Below are positions 25,503 to 36,299 of a stretch of DNA of 64,000 nucleotides, in pieces. The stretch spans positions 37,195,138 to 37,259,137 of the forward strand of contig NC_090191.1 in assembly GCF_024679245.1 (NCBI RefSeq), read 5' to 3'. Each line of letters starts with the position of its first letter. The first letter of the stretch is position 1. Below the pieces are notes generated by a model. It did not search any database and was not told where the DNA came from. It worked only from the letters and a program-made list of their open reading frames with translations. The stretch comes from Pseudorasbora parva (taxonomy: Eukaryota; Chordata; Actinopteri; Cypriniformes; Gobionidae). The position numbers and the translations under genes are program-made.

Positions 25503-26020
25503 CACTCTAAAACAAAAACGGTGCTATATAGTACTAAAAGTGGTTCTTTGGCTTGTAATCATAGGGGAACCCCTTTAAGTGCTGTATAGCACCAAATCGT
25601 GGTGATTCAGTGGTTCTTCAGTGGTTCTTCACCAGTTCTTTGGGATGACTGAAGTGCTATATAGCACCATAACCATATACACAGAACCTGTTAAACCCCT
25701 GTGTGGTTCTTCAGTGTTTTTTCAGTGGTTATTTTGGGTGGTAAAGGTGCTATATAGTACCACTGCCGTACAAAGAACCTTTCAAGCCCTTTTAAAGGTT
25801 CTTTACACACCAAAGACTGTTGATGCGTTTAGCACCATTATTGAGGAAGAAATAAAATGTGATATGACACCTCTTATGGGTTCTACATAGCACCATTTGA
25901 CAAAGGTGCTGTAGAGCACCTTTAAAGATATGGTGCTATATGGCACCAAAAGTGGTTCCCCTATGATTACAAGCCAAGAACCACTTTTAGTGCCAAATAG
26001 CACCAATTTTTTTTAGAGTG
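25503..26020. mobile_element. Long-TIR MITE built of GGTGCTATATAGCACC modules
   Basis: The ends CACTCTAAAA and TTTTAGAGTG are inverted, and the inverted similarity extends about 80 bp (both arms contain CTTGTAATCATAGGGGAACC on one strand). The short palindrome GGTGCTATATAGCACC or a close variant recurs at about 25520, 25579, 25650, 25746, 25904 and 25930, alternating with GTGGTTCTTC-type motifs. The plus frame 25621-25890 and minus frame 26006-25803 are by-products of this repetition. No transposase is present. The superfamily is unclear, since the TSD is at most 2-3 bp (CA). Confidence 0.8.
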
Positions 26021-26067
26021 CAAGAAAAAGAAAGGCATACAGGTTTGGATTGAATGATGACATAATG

Positions 26068-26280
26068 TTAAAGGGGAAGTGTGTAATTTGTGTACAACTA
26101 ATTGTAAAACTAACAGCTGTTTCCTACATATTTCCTGAAAACGGTCATTTCATTGTCCAGACAAACAGGTAGTTCTGCTCCACAACTCATGCCAGTGGTT
26201 GAGCCAGAAGTTGACATGTCGGACCGCTCAAACAAATAGAGCGATGTTGAAATAGCCAGTGTTTACAATTTTTAGGAAAA
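26068..26280. repeat. Fragment of a TTAA-flanked dispersed repeat
   Basis: TTAA at 26068 is followed by AGGGGAAGTGTGTAATTTG, the terminus style of TTAA-targeted fish MITEs (compare 31873 and 53723). The other end was not found, so this is a fragment or a diverged copy. Confidence 0.35.
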
Positions 26281-26849
26281 TCAAACTACTAGGATAGGAG
26301 AAAGTATTTAACTGTGAAAACTTTAGACACATCAGTAAAGTTATCACTGTTTACCAATGTCCCCAATTCAGTCTTTTTGTGTGCTTTATATTAAAACACT
26401 GACCACATATTGGCCACACATTTATAAAAATATCAAAATGTTGCATTTTGCGTGAATGAGCTCTCAATGTAGCCTTTGACTGCATGGGTGAATTTGAGTC
26501 TAATAATACTGACTGGACACTTGAACAAGAAGCAGAAAAGTCCAGTCTTTCTTCTCTCTGCAGACTGTGCAGACATTGGATATATTTGACTGGTTTACTG
26601 TTTACAAAGAAGTGCTCAGTTTTGTTGTGACCCAGTCCAGTGGGTTGGAGTGGAGCTGGAGTTTAAAAAAAAAGAAAGAAGAAAAAGTGAATAACACACT
26701 TGTTTGTCTGGACGGCTGTCCTTGCTGTGTGCCATGAATTTCTTCAAAAGCTTTTGCCAACTTTCCCACTTTCCCTTTCTAAGGAACTCCGACAGTATCT
26801 CGACTACGATTCAGCCGTACACATCAACGACAGCCATCAGGGACTCGCC

Positions 26850-26885
26850 ATGTCTGCAGCAAGAGGACGTACAGATCGACCACAG
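26850..26885 (+). CDS. ninj2: Candidate first coding exon of ninj2 (A)
   Basis: ATG at 26850 has G at -3 (CTCGCCATG) and opens twelve codons, MSAARGRTDRPQ, ending at a good donor, CCACAG/GTATGC, in phase 0. This joins without frame problems to the ninj2 exon at 52370 (PAEPLNMNHY), giving a 131-residue protein, against 142 for human NINJ2, whose N-terminal segment before the PINLNHY block is 20 residues. The GC content rises at 26780-26930, as expected for a first exon. An upstream out-of-frame ATG near 26733 would read through this exon, which weakens the case. The large first intron (25.5 kb) resembles human NINJ2. It cannot be separated from the alternative exon at 21002-21109 without transcripts. 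Confidence 0.42.
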
Positions 26886-27394
26886 GTATGCTGAGACGTC
26901 TAGAAGCCATTGGTATTTCTTTGGGGGCTGCGACATGACATTCCTTATTTTCTTTCTGCTGCTCTCTGTCCTTCTCTGTCCTCACGTCGGGGTGCAGAAT
27001 GTTCTGTGTATTTAGAGGAAGGTGATCATGTAGTTCTCTTTCTTCTGAAGCTGAGCATCACTCAAAGAATCCATCAAATATCAATTAGTGATGGACTGCA
27101 AAGACAGACTCAACATTTAATGTACCTGAAGATCAACAAAACATGCACTTACCAAACTATTACTGGGGTCAGGAGGATTGTCACAAACCTATGATAACCA
27201 AGGATTCCCAGGGAGAGAATTACAATACTCGGAAAACTGGAAACTGCATATATGTCCAGTAAAAGAGTATGTTGAAGTGCAATTGTTTAAAAATTAAAAT
27301 TAAAAAGGTTATAGTTCTATCTATTTTTCGGCATCATGATATTTTTAGATGACTCATAATGGTCTCAGATTTAGACCATGCACCATAACTTTTA

Positions 27395-27500
27395 AAGGGA
27401 TAGTTCACCTAAAATGACAATTCTTCTGTCATCATTTACTCACTCTCATGACATTCCAAAACCAGTATGACTTTGTTTCTTCTGTGGAAGAAACAAGTAG
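27395..27500. repeat. Fragment of the GGGATAGTTCACC dispersed repeat
   Basis: Begins AAAGGGATAGTTCACCTAAA and continues TCTGTCATCATTTACTCACT, the recognisable left end of a very common cyprinid repeat, also seen at 44328 and 53723. It is truncated on the right. Confidence 0.6.
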
Positions 27501-27567
27501 AAAGTAGAAGTAGAAAAAAGATAAAAGAAAAAACTACATGTCATTGGTTTAAAATTCTTCAAAATAC

Positions 27568-27910
27568 ACAATTATTCAAAAGTTTGGGGTCAGTAAGATG
27601 TCATGTTAATGTTATGCTCAGCAAGACTGTATTTATTTGATTAAAAAAAAAATTTATATAACAATTTTAATGTGAATATGTTTTAAAATGTAATTCATTC
27701 TTGTGATCAAAGTTACATTTTAGCATCATTACTTGTTACATGTTGACAGTTGTATGGCTTAATAGGTTAATTTTTTATGTGTGGAAACACAACACAACAG
27801 TTTTTATATACAGAAATCTAATTAACAGAAAGTCTTTACTGTAACTCTTGCTGAATAAAAGTATTGATTTCTTAAACAAAAAATATATACTGACCCAAAT
27901 TTTAAACTGA
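27568..27910. repeat. Copy of the CAAAAGTTTGGGGTCAGTAA dispersed repeat
   Basis: Starts with ATTCAAAAGTTTGGGGTCAG, passes AGACTGTATTTATTTGATTA and GTGATCAAAGTTACATTTTA, and ends around 27905 with CTGACCCAAATTTTAAAC, an inverted partner of the start. It belongs to the same family as 22390-23445 and 40310-40850. Confidence 0.65.
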
Positions 27911-30526
27911 ATATGTTGCATTCCCACCCCCAAAAACACACACTTTTTGTTTTAAGATGAACTTTCCTTTTAAGATTTTATTCAATGTCCTTTCCATACA
28001 CGCTTCTATTATTAGTGGCATATATTACATTCCACTTCCTAGGGACAAATTCCTGCAGGATTTGTTTGTCACAGGACTATCCTTGCCTCATATCCATCTG
28101 CCAAGTATGTGCCAGTAAATGTTATATCTGCTGATTTAATTTAATAATTTTATAACAACATTATATTATTATTTAATAACATATCCCCATGGCCAGGAAG
28201 CAAAGACAAATTAGTTCAACTATGGTCTCGTCCCGGTCACTTACAGCAGAACGACACACCATGTGGGTCTCCAAACTAATCCGCGGTCCTGACGGTGATC
28301 TTGGAATCCCATTTCCTCTGGATTACTCAGCGCTCGCAGGCAGAGCAGTTCGAGTACTATATGATATTACAGAGCACGTTGATCCCTCTGAAAATGATTG
28401 CCAGATAATGCGCAGATTATAACAACGACTATGGGGGTTCATCTGATGTAAAATGCTTTAAGAAGGACATCTGAACTTGGATGTGTGCATTATAGGCATG
28501 AGATAACAGTCTTACCCTAGAGATCATTTGACGTTTAGGCCTAACTTTAAATGATTTGTGCATGCCTAAGGTGTTTTTGTTTGGCAGTGCAATTTATATT
28601 TAATTCTCTCCGGTCTTTTCTTGTATTCTCTTCTGAAACATTTGGAGTGTATTTGTGAAGTAAAGGATGATGACTTGCGTTTCTGGGAATTGGGTACTCC
28701 TCTTTGACCTGATGGCACATTGGTGCCACTTTGACCAGGCTCTATAGTGGGCAGTAGCACCTGATCTGGCATCTCTCACACAAGCGTGACACATTTTAAA
28801 GCAATACAGCAACATGTTGAATGCATTTCCTGCAACTTCATGTCATTTTCCCCTGCTTTTTTACTTGCTTCGTGATTGGGAGTTGACTGCGTGTTGAATT
28901 CATATTGAAATTGGAAATCCAAGCAACTCATAGAACTGTCAGGCCTTGCTCTTGCAGTAACAATAATAGCTAATACCACTAATCTATATAAGTGACTGGA
29001 TTGCTTGAAGTGTTCGAGTGGCAATTTTACTGACAGAGGGCATCACTGACCAGATTTGCAGTGTATCAATCGCCAGCACATGAACACTTTTTAATATATG
29101 TACATGTACATGAATTGATACCTTGCAAATAATCTCTAATGTTTATGGTCTTTTCGAGCAGGATAAGCAATATATAGAATTTATTAAGATGGGTGTGTCG
29201 ACTGCATATATCTGGACTTATTAGAAGAAAATGGTTCGAGTTTACATTAAATATTACAATACATATAATCCCCTATTACTAAATTGCACTATATTATATT
29301 AAAAAAGGTTTACCATGCATCATCCTGCTCAGAGCGACAGTATTAGAGCTTAAAAATAAAGCTTCTTGTCTTTAAATCTAAACGCAACCAGTGTTATCTC
29401 TCTGAATAATTTGTGAAGCTTGTATATTTTCTGATTTCTTTTTGTTGACCAACATCCACTTCAGACTCTTAAAGATCTTGACTTGGAAACCTTTAAAAAG
29501 CCACAGTTCAGCTCAAATTCAATGGCTTTTTACTAGCATGGTAGTTTGCATATGAATTAAGTGTTAGTTCTGTGTTGATGAGCTAATTATTCTAATTATT
29601 TAACCAAGCCATTATATCTTTACTGTTTCACAATACATGCTGTTAACGAAAGCACTTGAACCATTTACAGTTACTGTACGAATAAATACACAACATAATT
29701 ACCTAACCATGGTTAAGAATGTACAATCTAAGAATGTACTGGGAGACTTTAGATATTAAAAATGCTGACTCGTTAGGTGATGTGTTTTCATTAAATTCAG
29801 ATTTCCTATTACTCTAATAGAATGTGAGGAAATACTATAGGGAATACAAATATGTGGTGGCTCCATTTTTTTATGATGTCATGAGCAATCCAGTAGTTTA
29901 TATAAATCAGTGGCCAATACTCTGATGCACCGGGGAATTCTGGGAGAAATACGTGTTTTCAGATGTGGGATGAAAAATAGATTTTCACAATTATGCTGTC
30001 ATCTATAAAGAGGTTCTGTAAAGCAGTCACATTGAATTTTGTAGCACCATCATTTTATTATAATAAAACAAACTTGCAATTCTTAAGTTTAATATGTAGT
30101 CTAATGATTTTGAAACTCCAAATGAAGGCAGATAAGAGTGATGCAGTCATGAGGTTTACTTTGAAGGCCATTGAAGGTTATGCAAGTGCATTAAACAGGG
30201 TTATTGGTAATTAAGCTTGTTTGCTATTATAATAACACACTGTTTAATGTTTAACACTCCTCCTCTGATTACAGTTGTCTGTCTGCTAGATGTTTGCTCA
30301 CCACGGTATCTATATCGTTTTTGTGTAGATGAACACAAAATGCCCATGACTTAATGAAGACATCTTAAAGTCACAATCACACATTACGTTCACACACAGT
30401 TATCTTATTTATGGGCGTGACAATCGCATTCTATAACCGAACTCACACCTGTAAATTTCACAGTTGCATTCTCATTCAAAATACACAGTGTGAAAGCCAT
30501 AGAAAGTCTGTGAGGGTTTGTTTAGC
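27911..30526. other. ninj2 intron; no confirmed gene
   Basis: Contains one frame of fairly natural composition (28189-28422 plus, 77 codons, unknown), discussed as a finding. Otherwise AT-rich, with no recognised element or exon. Confidence 0.4.
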
Positions 30527-30530
30527 TTAA

Positions 30531-30890
30531 AGTCGGCATGAAACAGAAGTTGCAATAATCTCTTCTTCCCTATATTGTGATGTATATTGACGTAAAATGG
30601 CTTGCTGAACAAGAAAAATAATTGTGCGCAACAAAAAACTTGATTTTATCCATCGGGAATTGATTGGATGGTTGGATAGTTATGGTTTGCTATTGGTTGG
30701 TCTCATGTGAGTGACAGCTAGTCTCGCCCTTGCGCCAGTAAACATCATCAGAGAAAAGAAGAGATGTCGCTGCAAGAGATAGGGAAAATTATTAATAAAA
30801 TGAATGATGTGCACGGATAAATCATTTATTAAAAAATACTGCCTTATTCCATAACAAACAAGATTGTTCATTTTGATCTCATGGGGACTT
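30531..30890. mobile_element. TTAA-associated MITE
   Basis: Left end TTAA then AGTCGGCATGAAACAG; right end GATCTCATGGGGACTTTA. The reverse complement of the right end (AAAGTCCCCATGAGATC) resembles the left end AAAGTCGGCATGAAAC. TTAA is intact only on the left. Non-coding, about 360 bp; probably a degenerate piggyBac-type non-autonomous element. Confidence 0.5.
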
Positions 30891-30897
30891 TATAGTA

Positions 30898-31846
30898 AAT
30901 GTCATCGTATATCTGATTGATCCATAGGACATCCTGCTGGCAGTTTTGTGCATCATAATCTGATACTGACCATAGTGTCGGATAATGCAAGCTAAGAGTT
31001 TTCTCAGACCTTTCACTGCAGTCATTTTCTCAAGAGCGTCTGTCTTTCAAAACTCTCTATGTCACTGGAATCCAACCAGACCCTAGCTGACTGACATGTT
31101 TGACTGAGTCAGAAGTTTTTGCATTTTTCCTATCTAAAACGCACACAGTTCTGGGAATTTTTGTGTCACTGAGATGATGCGTATGCAGTATATACACGGG
31201 CACTGTGAACCAATAGTTCACGGTGTGCCCTGGATTCAAGGCTGATGCGGTCCTCAAGAGTCAAAGCTATCAGAATGAGATATGCGAAGTGCATATTCCC
31301 TCACCTCTTTCACAGGGCCCTCTCGATGAGAGATCTCACAGAGGACATGTTGCACCAGCTCGTGAACACATCCGTGACCAACCCGCAGGCACGATAAGCT
31401 CTTTGATAGAATGGTTAAAAAGTAACAACTGAAAGAAAATTGAAACCGGCACCGTTCTGCTGTTGCCGTGTCTCTAGAGAATGTTTGTGTAAAGATATCG
31501 ACTGACACTATAACCATATATGAATGAATACTGCCCAACCCGAGGTTGCGATACAGTGTCACGTCTGTGATGAAACACCTTGATCTTCTTGATTTAGTGT
31601 TCTAGTGTCAAGATGATTATTGCTTTGTGGGTATGGCATGGTGCAATTCAGCGGATGTTTAAGCTCTTAAACAGTGAAGAATTACAGATATCAAAGCAAT
31701 TCATTTTTTTAAGCAAACACATTACATTGATCAAAAGTGGCATTAACACTTTTATGTTGATGCAAAAAATATTGCAAAATAAATGCTGTTCTTTTGAACT
31801 TTCTTTAAACTTTGTGTAAAATATTTTTTATATTAAATTGGCATAT
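30898..31846. other. ninj2 intron; no gene seen
   Basis: Short overlapping frames on both strands (31223-31432, 31562-31254) are unrecognised. Nothing supported. Confidence 0.5.
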
Positions 31847-32177
31847 TAGACCCTGTTTACCCCTGGTATTAAAGATGCTGTATCTAATGTTTTGACTGTA
31901 ATATGTTTGCTGAGATTTATGGAACAATACTGTTAAAATGTGTGTCCACGTCGGAACGTTTGTTTTTGCCTTGATCTGTGTGATCCGGCCTGCTGCCAAT
32001 TTACCCAATAATATTTCATCATTCCGGGTTGCCAGTTGACGGAAAACACTACGTATTGCAGCCATGGAAGCCAGTAATCAAATTGGGTCAGAGATCGCAG
32101 ACTCTCCCTGACCTAAAAAGCCTCATCATCCATCTAAAAAGCTCTGTTTCTACAGGCTTATTAAAATGTGTATAAAT

Positions 32178-33443
32178 TTGGGCTGTCAATCGATTCAAAT
32201 ATTTAATCGCGATTAATCGCATGATTGTCATGAGTTTACCCGCGATTAATCGCAATTTAATCACACATTTTTATCAGTTGTAAATATATCTTTAATTAAG
32301 TTTGAATTAAGTTTTTAATACTCTTATCAACATGGGCATGGGCAAATATGCTTGCTTTATACAAATGTACCTTTATTATTAGTGAAACCATACTCAGAGC
32401 ATGAAGACTATATCAAAGGTGACAGATGTTTATTAAAGAACTTTATCATGTCTCTTAAGCCTATAAGCTTAAAAATTCAGAATAAGCAGTGATTTCTCTC
32501 ATTTTAAGAATATAATTAAAGAGAGTTTTTACACTGGCAGTTTAGCTCAGAACAGGGCACAGTACGTATGAAAATTGATAATGTGAAAGCTGTCATGCGG
32601 ACCTGTGAGCGCACCAGTACCACACCATACCTGGAGGAGGTCCATATTTCACAAGCAGGAATATAGTACGGCCCATTTAAGAGCTGGAATATAGTGTGGC
32701 CCCTTTAAGAGCTGGAATACAGTGTGGCCCCTTTAAGAGCTGGAATACAGTGTGGCCCCTTTAAGAGCTGGAATACAGTGTGGCCCCTTTAAGAGCTGGA
32801 ATACAGTGTGGCCCCTTTAAGAGCTGGAATATTGTGGCCCCTTTAAGAGCTGGAATACAGTGTGGCCCCTTTAAGAGCTAGAGTGTGGCCCCTTTAAAAG
32901 CTGGAATACAGTATGGCCCCTTTAAGAGATGCGCGTTCCCTATTGAAATGTCGGTATTTTGTGTGTGTGTGCCTAACAGTGCTGCGAGTCATGTGAATAG
33001 TGTAAGAAACACGGACTTTGGAGCGTTCTTGTTCAGAAAAGTAACCTGTGCATTCGTTTTAGCCGATTGTAATGTATTTAGTTCAATAAAACACATGTAC
33101 TGTAAGTGGTGATGGTGTTAATGATTTACCTCAGACATCGCGCTCAAACTGTAGAGAATGTGTTCAGTTTCAACCTGGAGTCTAATAAAGGTTAAACAGA
33201 AAATATGGTAGTTTGTAGGTAATAACTGCACTTTTGGTTTAGAATAGCAATATTAATGTTGACCATTTTCTTTCCCTATTAATATTTGCTGCTGCATCCT
33301 TTATGTCTATGGCCTATCTTGATTTCTCCAACTACAGGCTACGCCATGGATCAAACAGAAAATGTGCGCTGCGTTAATCGTGCGTTAATAAATGTAGTGC
33401 TGTTAAAATGAATTTGCATAACGCGTTAACCTTGACAGCCCTA
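32178..33443. mobile_element. Innermost non-autonomous hAT element, 1266 bp, exact TSD
   Basis: The ends TTGGGCTGTCAA and TTGACAGCCCTA are inverted (11 of 12 bases) and flanked by a perfect 8-bp duplication, GTATAAAT, at 32170-32177 and 33444-33451. This is the hAT signature. Subterminal GCGATTAATCGC motifs (32204-32255) and a counterpart GCGTTAATCGTGCGTTAATA near 33370 are typical of cyprinid hAT-type elements. The centre carries a 28-bp minisatellite. There is no transposase frame. Confidence 0.92.
32661..32929. repeat. 28-bp minisatellite, about 10 copies, inside the hAT element
   Basis: Unit ATACAGTGTGGCCCCTTTAA plus GAGCTGGA. Copies start at 32661, 32689, 32717, 32745, 32773, 32801, 32829 (26 bp), 32855, 32881 and 32906. 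The central copies are identical and the edge copies diverge, as expected for expansion by unequal exchange or slippage. Confidence 0.95.
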
Positions 33444-34199
33444 GTATAAATCATCTACTCGTCGCCTTCCATTGTCTACTGCGCTTGTTCCTGATGCGTG
33501 TCCTCAATCTGCTTGAACATCGAGTCTGAGGAGGAGAGAGCGGGAGAAAAAACTCTCTCCAATATTTAGAATTTGGACTGCAGTGCCCATTTCAACCACT
33601 AGCTGTCAATATTACATACTACACCTTTTAAGCGTTTTCATCAATCACCAGAGGACGACACTAGGTGTAAACGGAAGCAAAAACATTTGATCTACTTTTG
33701 ACCACTTCCAGAGGTAGTCAAAAACACATTCCAGCGGATTGCTTTCGTAGTGTAGATGTAGGTGTAGATGCTGTCGAATGTGTCTGTACAGCAACAAAAG
33801 ACCGTCTACTTTCTGCTTACTGACCAAATGTGTAAACATTATGGGACAGGCGGTTGCCAGACAGGATTTAAACTTTGTCAGCTGAACATCCAAGATTGGT
33901 TTTGAAGAAAAACGTACCAAGCACAATGTTCTGTCACCATTCCTGATTTCTAACACCCACTTATAGCTTTCGGCATGGTCTGTCAGCTTTCAGAGCAGAA
34001 ACAGAAGCTGCTGCTCTGTGTTTTTCCATCATCGTCAAATTCATCTGTAAATTGCTCAAGCTTATTTTGTCCATTAGCTTGAAAGATCTGAAAAAAGCCC
34101 ATACATTTACCTGTCCATAGACCCTCCACTCGAAGAAATCAGATCGGAAGTGATTGAAAGTGGACAAAAAAGAAAACACCAGGTGCAAACAAGGCTGTG

Positions 34200-35588
34200 T
34201 GACTATGAAGACTGGAGTAACGAGTAACGCTAACAATAAAATATTTAAATTGATAAAACAACAAAATACAAAGTATTTGGACACTTGAGTGTCAAATGTT
34301 AGGGAAATATATAGTTAATGTCATGAACTACACCTGTGAGAACTTTTGTGAGTGTATAGCTTAAGTGTTCAAATAGTTTTGAGGCCACTGTAGATCTCAA
34401 GACATAAACAGACTTTGGTCCAGTTGTTTTCATATAACAGACATGTGTAGCTCTTGTCTTTCAGGCTTCACTGGTGTAGGACACACACATGGGCGAGTGT
34501 TTGAACATAGCTTGTCACTGACAGCATGATTGATCGTTCGTGGGTCAGCTGTCAGTTAAAGTTACTTTATCCAGTCACATCTGTCTGCTTTTCTTCCTTG
34601 ACAGCACTTCTCAAAGAGGAGGAGGGAAGGAAATACAGCGTTCTTTAGTGGGCCAAACCAGTGGGTGCTCTGCAATGAAAGCCAGGAAAGCCCTGGAGGA
34701 AAGTCTCATGCTGAGATGTCACACGTAAAAGCAAAACATGTGGGATTTTCTGGGGTCATGCCTTCTGCTTCCAAATTAGATTCTTTGGGAATCATATGTG
34801 CCCCCCTGATGTTTTTTTCATAAAGCAGAAACATCATGTTGCCTTCTATGATAGTCAGGTCACCTTCGTAGCGCCTTATACACACAGTCTTAAACAGGAA
34901 AATAACAATTAATGCAAACTTCATCAAATATGAGACAAATTCAAACGCAATAATATTGAATATAATAGAAAACAGTAGTGACATTATTCAGACCAGTCAG
35001 TTCAGATACCTCCTTTTGGCTAAATGATTATTAAATAGGTTGTGTCCAAAAACCCAGACAGCTGACTTCTCAGATGGAAGGCAGCATTTGTAAGATTTCA
35101 GACACAGCTGCAATCTTCACAGCTATACAATCCGAGAATGGATTGCAACACACTCAGTGAAAATCTACTCGTCTACTTAAATATGTGGTGTATCCCAGAT
35201 TTTTTGTTTGCGTAATGATGCAATTAAACGTTAATGACGAAACATATCTTTATAGAAGTTCCCAATGCTAGAGAGCTTTGAGAAGAGTAGAGAGGTTTGG
35301 TTAAAGGTTTTGGAAAACACATTGGCAGAGAGTCTGTGAAGACAAGGTTTCAAGAGGGAAAGGTTAGATAACAGGAAGTAGTTATAAAATCTCACACATA
35401 TGCTTTATATATGTTATGAATATAAAACGTAGAAGTATTTTCTTAATTAATTTTTTCATGAAGATTAAATATGTTGTAGGTTAAATATAATGTGGATATC
35501 TTTTTGTTAGTTCGGTTAGATACTAATTAGGTTAGGTAATTATTAATCACGCAAACCAAAACCTTTAAGCAATCCTCTCTACTCTTCT
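34200..35588. other. ninj2 intron; no gene seen
   Basis: No exon, RNA gene or clear transposon recognised. Confidence 0.5.
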
Positions 35589-36290
35589 TATACTATATTG
35601 CCAAAAGCGTTGGGACGTCTGCACAGGCACATGAACTTTAAAGACACCCTATTCTTAATCTGTAGGGTTTAATGTGAAGTTGGCCCACCCTTTGAAGCTA
35701 TAAAAGCTTCAACTCTTCTGGGGAGGTTTTCCACAAGTTTTAGGTGTGTGTTTATGGGAATTTTTGACTATTCTTCTAGAAGCACATTTGTGAGGTCAGG
35801 CACTGATGTTGGACAAGAAAGCCTGGTTCACAGTCTCCGCTCTAATTCATCCCTAAGGTGTTCTATCAGATTGAGATCAGGACTCTGACAGTTAAGTTCC
35901 TCCTCACCAAACTTGGTCATCCATGTCATTATGGACCTTGCTTTGTGCACTGGTGCACAGTCATGTTGGAACAGGAAGGGGCCATCCCCTAACTCTTTCC
36001 ACAAAGTTGGGAGCATGACATTTTCCAAAATGTTTTGGTATGCTAAAGCATTAAGAGTTCTTTTCACTGGAACTAAGGGGCCAAGACCAATCCCTGAAAA
36101 ACAACCCCAGACCATAATCCCCCCTCCACCAAACCTTACACTCGGCACAAATGCAGTCAGGCAAATACCGTTCTCTTGGCACCCGCCAAAAGGAGACTTG
36201 TCTATTGGATTGCCAGACAGAGAAGCATGATTTATCACTCCAGAGAACAAGTCTCCACTGCTCTAGAGTCCTGTGGTGGCGTGCTTTACA
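35589..36290 (-). pseudogene. Tc1/mariner transposase fragment with one TIR
   Basis: Tc1/mariner transposases are DDE enzymes that move elements into TA sites. Read on the minus strand, the fragment shows [20 protein letters not shown] (first catalytic Asp in WSDKS), then, in another frame, [33 protein letters not shown] (second Asp region) and [14 protein letters not shown] (third acidic position). At least one frameshift separates the parts. The 3' inverted terminus is at 35589-35612 (TATTGCCAAAAGCGTTGGGA). The 5' half, with the DNA-binding domain and the other TIR, is missing, so the copy is truncated and dead. Confidence 0.9.
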
Positions 36291-36299
36291 CTTTTTAAT

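Larger units (their letters stand above)
31873..33627. mobile_element. Middle transposon of the nest, flanked by TTAA
   Basis: TTAA lies at both borders (31869-31872 and 33628-33631), fitting a piggyBac-like target duplication. The left end AGATGCTGTATCTAATG and the reverse complement of the right end AAGGTGTAGTATGTAAT are gapped inverted repeats. About 480 bp of its own sequence is split by the hAT element at 32178-33443. It includes GCAGCCATGGAAGCCAG near 32059. Non-coding. Confidence 0.6.
31849..34195. mobile_element. Outermost transposon of a three-level nest
   Basis: The left terminus GACCCTGTTTACCCCTGGTA (31849) and the reverse complement of the right terminus AGCCTTGTTTGCACCTGGTG (from 34195) are imperfect inverted repeats. 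The element is cut after TATTAA at 31872 and resumes at 33628 with TTAAGCGTTTTCATCAATC and ACGACACTAGGTGTAAACGG. The right portion carries short frames on the minus strand without recognised function. No TSD was found, so the family is unassigned. Confidence 0.55.

Noticed and set aside
32661..32929. Regularly spaced repeats that might suggest a CRISPR array
   Set aside because: The copies are head-to-tail without spacers and lie in a eukaryotic hAT transposon; this is a minisatellite.
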